Shown here: one piece after another, positions 5,848-10,741 of the stretch | Layout of the letters: each line of letters begins with the position of its first letter | How positions within the stretch are numbered: position 1 is the stretch's first letter | Assembly: GCA_051819765.1 (NCBI GenBank) | Contig: JBNJGT010000052.1 | Span: 1-10,741 of the forward strand | Direction: 5' to 3' | From: JBNJGT01 sp051819765 | GTDB lineage: Archaea > Nanobdellota > Nanobdellia > Woesearchaeales > JACJVW01 | Length of the DNA: 10,741 nt | Translations under genes and position numbers: made by a program | The notes under the pieces: generated by a model | The model's input: the letters and a program-made list of their open reading frames with translations, nothing else | Databases searched by the model: none | Told to the model about the DNA's origin: nothing

Positions 5848-6324
5848 GTGGAAAACACAGAAGATAATCTCAAGGAGGTAATGGACTGTATAAATGACAG
5901 ATTGTATTACATACCAAAAAAAGAAGTACAAAGGTTTGAAAAGAAAAGTCAGGCAGAAGGGAAAAGCACAATCCCTATCATGACATATGGTGATTACATA
6001 ATCTATCTGAAGGCTGAATGCTCTAGTTTACCGGAGATTCCATTGTCCAATTTCAATTATACTTCAGGGACCTTCGAGAAAAAATGGGGGCCTGACCACA
6101 AGACAATTGTGCTTACACCGAATCACTCGAGTATCAGGAAAGTTGAGATAGAAATTCAGGGGATGGATATCCATAATATGAGACTTTTGCCTGATAAAAC
6201 CGGTGATGTGATTGAAGATGAGGCCAGAATAAAAATAACACGGCATTATAGATTTTCAAAGGGCGATGCAGAGAACAAGGGAGATACAAAGTCAGCATCT
6301 CCGGGAGAGACAAGGGCCAGGTAG
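5848..6324 (+). CDS. 158-aa protein of unknown function (paralogue broken at 9989)
   Basis: A soluble, charged 158-aa protein with no signal peptide or membrane helix. GTG 5848 is chosen as start because it follows a G7 ribosome binding site (5836-5842) at normal spacing and because the paralogous copy at 9989 aligns from its first codon. Residues 1-27 (acidic, then LYYIPKKEV) are shared with that copy. Residues 48-60 (YGDYIIYLKAECS) and 83-110 (DHKTIVLTPNHSS, KVEIEIQG) suggest a beta-rich core, and the C-terminal 20 residues are polar and probably disordered. I do not recognise a family. It lies between the 29-aa membrane peptide and the DUF4332 gene and is probably expressed with the former. 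The existence of a decaying second copy suggests this gene was duplicated together with its neighbourhood. Confidence 0.65.
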   Translation: MENTEDNLKEVMDCINDRLYYIPKKEVQRFEKKSQAEGKSTIPIMTYGDYIIYLKAECSSLPEIPLSNFNYTSGTFEKKWGPDHKTIVLTPNHSSIRKVEIEIQGMDIHNMRLLPDKTGDVIEDEARIKITRHYRFSKGDAENKGDTKSASPGETRAR

Positions 6325-6402
6325 GATTTCAAAAATGGAAGATTTCAGGCCTGGGGAAGATGTTAAATCTGGGTTAAAGCGCAGGTTGGCATAAAGATCG
6401 AT

Positions 6403-6420
6403 AAACCATGGAGGTGGTTT
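6403..6420 (+). promoter_or_regulatory. Leader hairpin with the ribosome binding site in its loop, copy 1
   Basis: AAACCA (6403-6408) and TGGTTT (6415-6420) are perfect inverted arms, extendable by one T-A pair. The hexaloop TGGAGG (6409-6414) contains the Shine-Dalgarno core of the gene at 6423. The site GGAGGTG (6410-6416) matches seven bases of the canonical archaeal GGAGGTGAT, so the hairpin partly covers it. The same structure precedes the gene at 8718. It could act in RNA as a translation switch or in DNA as a palindromic operator. Confidence 0.5.
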
Positions 6421-6422
6421 AA

Positions 6423-6869
6423 ATGGTAGATAAAAGAAGAACAGGGCGGGTGTCGCCAAAACGAAGTTCCAGCCCATTTAGAGAGGTGTACCCTGTGGAA
6501 TCCCTTGAAGGGATCGGTCCTGAGTACAAAAAGAAGCTTGTGGCAATAGGAATAGAGAATACTGAGCAGTTATGGAATGCAGATGCTACCATGGTAGCGG
6601 AAAAGACAGGCGCTCCACTTGTTTTGGTGAACAGTTGGCAGAACATGGCTGAACTTACTTGCGTGAAGGATATCGGGCCGCAGTACTCCGAGCTTATTGA
6701 ACGCTCAGGAATTCACACTATAGAACAGCTCAAGGCCTGTAAACCGAATGAACTGCTCAAGCTTGTAACCGAGAAACAGGATGCCCTCAATATAAACATC
6801 CAGGGAAATACTCCTGGGCACGATCTTGTCAAGAATTGGATCGATCAGGCGCGAAAAATCGAAGCTTAA
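6423..6869 (+). CDS. DUF4332-type helix-hairpin-helix protein
   Basis: A 148-aa cytoplasmic protein. After a basic 20-residue start (KRRTGRVSPKRSSS) come two helix-hairpin-helix-like repeats: VESLEGIGPEYKKKLVAIGI with NTEQLW (about 25-51), and CVKDIGPQYSELIERSGI with HTIEQLK (about 80-104). Each carries the IGP turn typical of DUF4332 and related HhH domains. The C terminus PGHDLVKNWIDQARKI (131-146) may pack as a further helix. Such domains bind DNA non-specifically in some proteins and mediate protein contacts in others; the basic N terminus favours nucleic acid binding, but this is inference. The start is fixed by a strong ribosome binding site (GGAGGTG) inside a hairpin leader. It lies 98 nt after the 158-aa gene, so it may share its transcript or use its own promoter. 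Confidence 0.72.
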   Translation: MVDKRRTGRVSPKRSSSPFREVYPVESLEGIGPEYKKKLVAIGIENTEQLWNADATMVAEKTGAPLVLVNSWQNMAELTCVKDIGPQYSELIERSGIHTIEQLKACKPNELLKLVTEKQDALNINIQGNTPGHDLVKNWIDQARKIEA

Positions 6870-6973
6870 GAGGCTGTCATTGAAGACTCCCTGAAGGACT
6901 GGGCCTGCGTCTCTGTTGCTTGTAAAGTGCATGGGTTGCTTAAAACAGAAACACCAGAGAATCCGGGAGAGTA

Positions 6974-7190
6974 ATGGGCTTTGTTCGCAGGGTTATCTTA
7001 TGGCTTCGTTTGACAGGAGAAGAGGATTGCATCATCACATGCTTGACGACCTTTAGTGAACGGAAGGGGTCTCGGCTTGCGGTGGAAGTTCAGCGTAGGG
7101 GATACGTTTGCTGTTTATAAGGGCACATAGTCCGATCGGCATCCAACATGAATGATGGAAATTTTCACCAAGAAACCTATTCTTGATGGT
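6974..7190 (+). pseudogene. Remnant of a second Lrp/AsnC-like regulator (ligand domain only)
   Basis: Three frames together reproduce the C-terminal half of the regulator at 4960. Frame one, 6974-7120, gives VILWLRLTGEEDCIITCLT then VEVQ; LTGEED is the classic RAM-domain turn and aligns with VIDAYRVADED in the intact copy, ending at the matching VQ. A second frame at 7101-7121 gives DTFAVYK against YTFSVDK. A third frame from 7126 gives HSPIGIQHE, a TGA, then FSPRNLFL, against HSPIGILHE and FSPKDLFL. At DNA level the last 60 bases are clearly related to 5441-5523. No DNA-binding domain is visible upstream, so no working regulator is made. It marks a duplication that carried the regulator together with the promoter behind it. 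Confidence 0.7.
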
Positions 7191-7216
7191 CAGTGAGGGC
7201 TATCTCTTTTAACAGA

Positions 7217-7281
7217 TTAAAATCATCAATTTATTTTTTTTCGTTTCTTTACAATATCTACCAAAGCTATAAGGACTTCAG
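7217..7281 (+). promoter_or_regulatory. Conserved promoter block, copy B
   Basis: This is the counterpart of 5550-5614, placed the same way behind the end of an Lrp gene remnant. The stretch 7243-7281 differs from 5576-5614 at one base, and 7217-7229 is identical to 5550-5562. The TATA-like CTATAAG is at 7267-7273, so transcription should begin near 7295, about 33 nt before the zinc-ribbon ATG. Confidence 0.55.
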
Positions 7282-7327
7282 GAACACACATGATAGGGGG
7301 TGAGGGAGTAATCAAAACTCCAATAAA

Positions 7328-7489
7328 ATGGCAAAACAAGAAAACATTCTGACGAACAAGATGAATATAATCATATGTAGGCATTGCGATAAGAAAATAA
7401 TAAGTCCTTTGCTGGTAGGTCTGACGCTTGTATGTCCTCACTGTAAAAAATCAGTCAATGGGCAGTATTATCATGATTGCAAGGATTAG
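7328..7489 (+). CDS. 53-aa zinc-ribbon protein
   Basis: A small gene encoding 53 residues with two Cys pairs, CRHC (17-20) and CPHC (36-39), separated by 15 residues including a hydrophobic stretch (IISPLLVGLTLV). This is a rubredoxin/zinc-ribbon knuckle arrangement that should bind one zinc ion. A further Cys51 is near the C terminus. Small zinc ribbons in archaea occur in transcription, translation and modification complexes, and nothing here picks one. The start is ATG 7328; an in-frame ATG at 7361 would keep both knuckles and is an alternative. Neither has a good ribosome binding site, although a purine-rich GGGGGTGAGGGAG lies about 20 nt upstream of the first. It is the first gene after promoter block B. 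Confidence 0.6.
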   Translation: MAKQENILTNKMNIIICRHCDKKIISPLLVGLTLVCPHCKKSVNGQYYHDCKD

Positions 7490-7501
7490 ATCACACTATT
7501 G

Positions 7502-7550
7502 ACCACAAGTGGTTCTAGGTGGGGTAGCAAATCCCTGAATATTGACAGGG
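7502..7550 (+). promoter_or_regulatory. Two inverted repeats between the zinc-ribbon and coiled-coil genes
   Basis: ACCAC-AA-GTGGT (7502-7513) is a compact palindrome 12 nt after the zinc-ribbon stop. CCCTG-N8-CAGGG (7533-7550) follows 19 nt later. Neither is followed by a T-tract, so operator sites for the downstream gene set seem as likely as termination. No protein can be named that binds them. Confidence 0.3.
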
Positions 7551-7643
7551 GTATTATGAAAATTCAATCAAAATGGAATCTGAGGTTGAGCTACCAAGGT
7601 TTCTTAGACTTTGTTTGTATTGATGGATAAGAAGGTGAATGAT

Positions 7644-8513
7644 ATGAAAAGAATGCTAAGCTTGTTTATTGCTGGGTTGCTCATGCTGTCGATTGGAGCT
7701 TTTGTGACAGCACAAGCTGATGAAGTAGCAGTAATGAACAGCAAATCAGGGGCAGAAGTAAGGCTGCTTCAACTTGAAAAATCCATAGAAAAAAACATTG
7801 TAATCGGGGAAAAGGTAGTGGAAAACATCCTTGAAAGGAATCTGCAAGCGGATGTTTCAGAAATGAACACTATTCTGGCAGAACTTGAGGTAATACAAGA
7901 GGAAGTAGAAGGAATGGCTGAAGAGCGCCTTAATACTTCTCAGGTGGCAGAGCGGTTCGTAATCATTAGAGAGGAAGCCAAAAGCAAGTCAGCAGAGTTC
8001 AGGAGCATGGCAGAGGTTTCAGAGGGAGATAAAGCCAAAATCAGGGAAGAAGCAAGAAATAATCCCGAGGTAGAAGCTAAGCTCCAGCAGGTCAGGCAAA
8101 GGATCAGACAGCACAATGCAGCGCAGGTAAGTGATATACTCGCAAATATGGGTGTTGAAAATGAAACTCTTGTCAATCGAGTAAGGGATGGCGAGTTGAA
8201 TGTTGGAGAGGCTGTAAGCCAGGTGGCAAGAACATTCCGCGGACTTGGGCAAGAACAGAAACAGCAAGCCAGTGCAATAATGGATACACAACGTGCCCAA
8301 ATGAATCAACATGCACAAGAAGCTGTTGAAAATGCCCGTAGAAATATGGATCAGAAAATGCAGGAAAGAGCCCAGCAGAGAGAACAGAAAGTTGAAGATA
8401 AGCTCCAGCAGGTAAGGCAGAGAATCGTTGAAAGAATGCCCGGGTTCGAAGATAATGCAGCCATGCAGAATCACACTGGAGGTTCTGCAGATAGACCAGG
8501 TGGCTCACAATGA
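7644..8513 (+). CDS. Secreted coiled-coil protein of unknown function
   Basis: A 289-aa protein. ATG 7644 is preferred over the upstream TTG at 7611 because GGTGA (7634-7638) lies just ahead and it opens a clean signal peptide (KR, then LSLFIAGLLMLSIGAFVTAQA) with cleavage likely after residue 25. The mature part has no Cys, is rich in Gln, Glu, Arg and Ala, and is almost entirely helical and coiled-coil-like (about 38-155 and 200-265). The nonapeptide KLQQVRQRI occurs twice (146-154 and 253-261) within similar surroundings (PEVEAKLQQ, KVEDKLQQ), so the two halves may come from an internal duplication. The tail is Gly/Ser-rich. No anchor is visible, so it is probably released or held by partners at the cell surface. 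Its stop overlaps the ATG of the next lipoprotein, indicating coupled translation. I do not recognise a family. Confidence 0.7.
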   Translation: MKRMLSLFIAGLLMLSIGAFVTAQADEVAVMNSKSGAEVRLLQLEKSIEKNIVIGEKVVENILERNLQADVSEMNTILAELEVIQEEVEGMAEERLNTSQVAERFVIIREEAKSKSAEFRSMAEVSEGDKAKIREEARNNPEVEAKLQQVRQRIRQHNAAQVSDILANMGVENETLVNRVRDGELNVGEAVSQVARTFRGLGQEQKQQASAIMDTQRAQMNQHAQEAVENARRNMDQKMQERAQQREQKVEDKLQQVRQRIVERMPGFEDNAAMQNHTGGSADRPGGSQ

Positions 8514-8685
8514 AAAAATCGCAATACTGATGGTGGTTCTTCTTTTGGCATTGTCACTGGTTGCCTGCTCAGCGCAGGACAGTGCTCCGGGGCAGGATAC
8601 ACAGGATAGTGCTGAAATGGAAGAAACACTCGAGCAACAAACAATTTCCGAGTATGAGGAAGTTGAAATAGGCAATATGACTTAA
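8510..8685 (+). pseudogene. Small lipoprotein with a one-base frame problem in an A-run at its start
   Basis: ATG 8510 overlaps the preceding stop (ATGA) and has GGTGG (8499-8503) six bases upstream, an ideal start. In the sequence as given this ATG reads MKKSQY and stops. Adding one A to the A6 run at 8512-8517 gives MKKIAILMVV followed by LLLALSLVAC, a textbook signal peptide with lipobox LVAC and Cys20, then an acidic 38-residue mature chain (QDSAPGQDTQDSAEMEETLE) ending at 8685. The frame without the fix has no start with a charged N-region; ATG 8530 or GTG 8500 would be poor alternatives. Either the sequence lost one A, the gene is newly broken, or RNA polymerase slippage on the A-run restores it. 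The product, if made, would be a short acidic surface lipoprotein. Confidence 0.6.
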
Positions 8686-8697
8686 TTACACTAAAGT

Positions 8698-8715
8698 AAA
8701 CCATGGAGGTGGTTT
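8698..8715 (+). promoter_or_regulatory. Leader hairpin with the ribosome binding site in its loop, copy 2
   Basis: AAACCA (8698-8703) and TGGTTT (8710-8715) flank the loop TGGAGG, exactly as at 6403-6420. The distance to the start codon is also nearly the same (ATG at 8718). The core TAAACCATGGAGGTGGTTT is identical between copies while the flanking bases differ, which argues for selection on this element rather than a long recent duplication. Confidence 0.5.
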
Positions 8716-8717
8716 TG

Positions 8718-9593
8718 ATGCCAAAAAAATACGAATACCATAAACGTAATGACTATCCTGGAGAGAGGATAGCGGAAAGAAAAAGAGTAGCTGACAGAAA
8801 GGAAGAAGCTGATAAGGGCTATGAAGCAAAACTTGCAGAGAAAGGCAGGACCGAAAAACGAAGGGCAAATGCGCGAGTCGCCAGAAAGGGCAGAAAGGAT
8901 GAAAAGCTTATGGATTCAGAGATAAAAAGAAGCAATGATCGGGCGGCAAGGGTCAACAGGAAAAGAAATACTGCAGATACGATTGGGCTGGTAGTAATTG
9001 CTGGATTGATTGTCATCCTAGTGGCGGGTTCTGTTTGGGGTTCTCTAGCCATGAAAAAACAGTCTGATGCGATCGATGCACAGTCTGATGAGATAGAGTC
9101 GCTTCAACTGCAATTGGATAAGGCTAATTCCGACAATGCCCAATTGAGTGCAGCAAATAGTCAGATCTGTGGGAATACTGATACAACGCCACCGTCAATA
9201 CTCTATATGTCACCATTGACCTCAGTGTATCCCTCAAATAATGAGATGGATGTTCCTGTTCGTGTACCGATAACTGTCATGTTTAGTGAAGACATGGACC
9301 CTTCAACAATCAATGAGGATACATTTACGGTAGTGCAACGGGGTACGCCGGAAGATGGAGAGGTCAGATCATTGCGGATCAAAGGATCAGTGACCTATAA
9401 TGATCGTAAGGCGACGTTTACATCAGATGAGAGGTTCTACCCAAATCAGATATATGGTAATGTGTTTACAGTGACTGTGACAAAAGGAGTGAAAGATATT
9501 GCAGGGAATTCGCTTCAGAACGATTATATCTGGAGCTTTACCACAGGTAGCAATCCTTTCAATACAGATGAAACAACCTCGCAGACAGGTTGA
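8718..9593 (+). CDS. Membrane-anchored Big_5 (SbsA Ig-like) surface protein
   Basis: A 291-aa single-pass membrane protein. ATG 8718 is chosen because it follows the GGAGGTGG ribosome binding site; ATG 8703 lies inside that site. Residues 1-86 are extremely basic and helical (KRNDYPGERIAERKRVADRKEE and similar), so they should be cytoplasmic. One membrane helix spans about 88-110 (IGLVVIAGLIVILVAGSVWG). A short coiled coil follows (115-150, SDEIESLQLQLDKANSDNAQ). Residues 157-276 form a Big_5 domain: TPPSILYMSP, then VPVRVPITVMFSEDMDPSTI, NEDTFTVV, GSVTYNDRKATFTSD, YTVTVT-type strand and GVKDIAGNSLQNDYIWSFTTG, the characteristic ending. Big_5 domains are extracellular Ig-like modules in surface proteins. 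The long positive cytoplasmic segment is unusual for the domain and could contact nucleic acid or acidic proteins. Two Cys are absent except C151. It probably belongs to one transcript with the genes from 7644 to 9941. Confidence 0.78.
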   Translation: MPKKYEYHKRNDYPGERIAERKRVADRKEEADKGYEAKLAEKGRTEKRRANARVARKGRKDEKLMDSEIKRSNDRAARVNRKRNTADTIGLVVIAGLIVILVAGSVWGSLAMKKQSDAIDAQSDEIESLQLQLDKANSDNAQLSAANSQICGNTDTTPPSILYMSPLTSVYPSNNEMDVPVRVPITVMFSEDMDPSTINEDTFTVVQRGTPEDGEVRSLRIKGSVTYNDRKATFTSDERFYPNQIYGNVFTVTVTKGVKDIAGNSLQNDYIWSFTTGSNPFNTDETTSQTG

Positions 9594-9611
9594 TAATTGG
9601 AGGTAAAAAAA

Positions 9612-9941
9612 ATGGCAATCTTAGAAGTCTTAATCGGATTTTTGATAAGCTTGGTAGTATCTGCAATCATAATCTATCTGGCTACAAAATTGTTTGGGGA
9701 GGATGAGGGATTCAGCACGGCGGTATTGGCTTCGCTTATAGGTGCAGTGATATTCGGGCTTGCATCTTATTTGTTGGGTGTAGGTCTTATTGCTTCATTG
9801 ATTGGAGGGGTTGCATGGCTTATTGCCCTTGGTAGCTTATACAATATGGGGTGGTTGAAATCTTTGGCTGTTGCAGCCGTGATATGGATTATTTCAGCGA
9901 TTGTCAGTTTGGTTATGCCAACTGTCGGTGGGCCACTCTGA
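9612..9941 (+). CDS. Small four-helix membrane protein of unknown function
   Basis: A 109-aa integral membrane protein. ATG 9612 has a GGAGG ribosome binding site (9599-9603) eight bases upstream; the TTG at 9597 overlaps that site and is rejected. Hydrophobic segments run at about residues 4-26, 36-56, 57-77 and 86-105, with a short acidic loop GEDEGFS (29-35) after the first. Glycines are frequent inside the helices (LIGAVIFGLASYLLGVGLIASLIGG), which suggests tight helix packing. The ATG is 18 nt after the stop of the Big_5 gene, so the two are very likely cotranscribed. I see no family signature that would give a function. Confidence 0.7.
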   Translation: MAILEVLIGFLISLVVSAIIIYLATKLFGEDEGFSTAVLASLIGAVIFGLASYLLGVGLIASLIGGVAWLIALGSLYNMGWLKSLAVAAVIWIISAIVSLVMPTVGGPL

Positions 9942-9988
9942 TGAAGCATAGGATATAAGTGTATTAGATATTTTTGAGGGGGGCAAAA

Positions 9989-10240
9989 ATGGGAGATGAT
10001 GAAGATAAATTCAAGGAACTGATTGGCTTCATAACGTGGGGCGAGAGTTTATATTATACCCCAAGAAAAGAGGTAAGACTGTGAACCCCCCTGGTTTATT
10101 TTGCCGGATGTGTCAATTTTACAGGACTCTCAGAGGCCAATTGCTCACGCACTCCAGTTGAGAATCTCATAACCTGGAGTTGTGGTGTAATTAAAGTCAA
10201 GATGAAAAGTATCGCAAAGGAGATACTAATTGGGCACTAA
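9989..10240 (+). pseudogene. Broken paralogue of the 158-aa gene at 5848
   Basis: ATG 9989 follows a G6 ribosome binding site (9978-9983) embedded in TTTTTGAGGGGGGCAAAA, nearly the same leader as that of the 5848 gene. The first 31 residues (DEDKFKELIGFI, SLYYTPRKEV) align with residues 2-27 of that protein (TEDNLKEVMDCI, RLYYIPKKEV). A TGA then ends the frame at 10084. In the same frame after the stop, EANCSRTP (10130-10153) may match KAECSSLP of the intact protein, with about eight residues fewer in between, and the frame closes with TAA at 10240. This is best read as a decayed copy, though a genuine 31-aa peptide gene cannot be excluded. A hairpin inside it (10151-10180) could have a separate role. 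Confidence 0.55.
10151..10180 (+). repeat. Nested inverted repeat
   Basis: ACTCCAG (10151-10157) pairs perfectly with CTGGAGT (10174-10180). Within the loop TGAG (10159-10162) pairs with CTCA (10166-10169) around AAT. It lies about 80 nt before the DUF883-like gene and has no T-tract behind it, so an RNA structure or operator is more likely than a terminator. Confidence 0.35.
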
Positions 10241-10257
10241 GATTGGAGGGTTAAAAA

Positions 10258-10521
10258 ATGAAAAAGGAAACAAAAAAGATATCAAATATGCGGGAAAGGG
10301 CGCATAAGAGAGTCGATAATATAATGGACAAGGCTGAAAGTATGAGAAAAAATGGCAGGGAAAGGTTGACTCGCTTAAAGGGAAGGACAATGATGGTGAA
10401 GAAAAATGTCGATGGCTACATCCAAAAAAATCCTGAGAAATCGGTATTGATTGCTTCAGGAGTAGGCATAGCTGGTGGTGCGATCCTGACTTCATCCATT
10501 AAGCGAAGGATGCGCGGGTGA
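10258..10521 (+). CDS. DUF883/ElaB-YqjD-like membrane-associated protein
   Basis: An 87-aa protein. Its start is set by GGAGGG (10245-10250) seven bases before ATG. The N-terminal 50 residues are highly charged and helical (MRERAHKRVDNIMDKAESMRKN). They are followed by VDGYIQKNPEKSVLIASGVGIAGGAILTSSIKRR (about 51-84), which has the family layout: an amphipathic helix, an NP turn, then a Gly-rich hydrophobic helix and a basic end. In the ElaB/YqjD family this C-terminal helix anchors the protein to the inner face of the membrane; some bacterial members bind ribosomes under stress, but this cannot be assumed here. The N-terminal helix is more basic than usual. It is the last gene of the cluster and is followed by T-rich sequence. 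Confidence 0.65.
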   Translation: MKKETKKISNMRERAHKRVDNIMDKAESMRKNGRERLTRLKGRTMMVKKNVDGYIQKNPEKSVLIASGVGIAGGAILTSSIKRRMRG

Positions 10522-10741
10522 GTCTGTGACATGAATGATAGCAAGGGTATTTCTATTTTTTTGATGCCCTTTTTTTATTCAATCAGAACTTTTGATTATT
10601 TGGGTAAAACTTTCAGGGGGATGATCTTTTGCTTATATGTCCGTAAAGTGGAAACCGATGCTCCTTTTACTTCAGCTTTTTCTAACACTTTCGTCTTATA
10701 GGCCCGATTTGAGCAGTGGGAGACTTGGTCTTAGAACTATC
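10522..10741. other. Gene-free end of the window
   Basis: No forward gene was found. On the minus strand, the frame from 10730 to the TAA at 10596-10598 is open for 44 codons, and its translation (VLEKAEVKGASVSTLRTYKQ is its middle) looks protein-like, but there is no ATG start in it and no family was recognised. It could be the remnant of a reverse-strand gene. Confidence 0.35.
10556..10576 (+). terminator. Double T-tract terminator
   Basis: Two T7 runs (10556-10562 and 10570-10576), separated by GATGCCC, lie about 35 nt after the stop of the DUF883-like gene. Such tracts are typical archaeal transcription ends. Confidence 0.45.

Larger units (their letters stand above)
6870..7327. other. 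Intergenic stretch with regulator remnant and second promoter block
   Basis: This 458-nt stretch contains no intact gene. Its middle (6974-7190) encodes frameshifted pieces of an Lrp ligand domain, and its end (7217-7281) is the second copy of the conserved promoter block. In the first hundred bases I see only a short open frame with no family resemblance. Confidence 0.55.

Noticed and set aside
7556..7630. 24-codon frame MKIQSKWNLRLSY... ahead of the coiled-coil gene
   Set aside because: It has no ribosome binding site, overlaps the region leading to ATG 7644 and shows no recognisable feature. It remains possible but unsupported.
8428..8529. In-frame upstream extension of the small lipoprotein to 8428
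   Set aside because: This part lies inside the coiled-coil gene in another frame and would bury the signal peptide in the middle of the protein.
10082..10084. TGA in the 9989 copy as a recoded selenocysteine codon
   Set aside because: The intact paralogue has no Cys at this place, the spacing to the next matching residues is shorter, and no selenocysteine machinery or element is visible.

Overview
The window most likely comes from an archaeon. Several genes start 25-29 nt downstream of AT-rich TATA-like boxes with no room for a leader (ATGs at 136, 1024 and 3217), which is the layout of archaeal leaderless promoters. Other genes carry strong GGAGG/GGTG ribosome binding sites. Lipobox-type signal peptides, an Lrp/AsnC-type regulator, and many short membrane or surface proteins of unknown function would fit a DPANN (Woesearchaeota-like) genome, but that placement is inference. 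No rRNA, tRNA, CRISPR array or transposase was recognised.

Left half (1-4572), all on the + strand. It holds the tail of an upstream gene (to 104), a YdjM/DUF457-like membrane protein (136-570), a small and degenerate CDP-alcohol phosphatidyltransferase-like protein (558-968), and a 490-aa lipoprotein of unknown function (1024-2496). These are followed by a DNPH1-type nucleotide N-glycosidase gene broken by two frameshifts (2502-2890), a membrane segment without a stop codon (2887-3216), and a mycothione-reductase-like flavoprotein disulfide reductase (3217-4572) that has its own likely leaderless promoter. Several genes in this half are in decay.

A gene-free stretch (4573-4959) separates this half from a more AT-rich accessory region. 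It begins with an Lrp/AsnC-like regulator (4960-5520). Behind it is a conserved promoter block, then a 29-aa membrane peptide, a 158-aa unknown protein and a DUF4332 helix-hairpin-helix protein (6423-6869). At 6974-7281 the same arrangement recurs: a frameshifted remnant of a second Lrp ligand domain is followed by a nearly identical promoter block. This second block precedes a 53-aa zinc-ribbon protein, a secreted coiled-coil protein, a small lipoprotein with a one-base frame problem in an A-run, a membrane-anchored Big_5 protein and a four-helix membrane protein. After these come a broken copy of the 158-aa gene (9989-10240) and a DUF883-like membrane-associated protein (10258-10521). The window ends in T-rich, probably terminating sequence.

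The most interesting structure is this duplicated regulator-promoter-cargo arrangement. Two apparently related promoters each lie directly behind an Lrp-type gene or its remnant, and each leads into a set of small envelope or unknown proteins. The sets share a paralogous gene and a repeated leader hairpin that holds the ribosome binding site in its loop. A regulator-controlled cell-envelope module that was duplicated and is partly decaying is a reasonable hypothesis; its function cannot be read from sequence alone.
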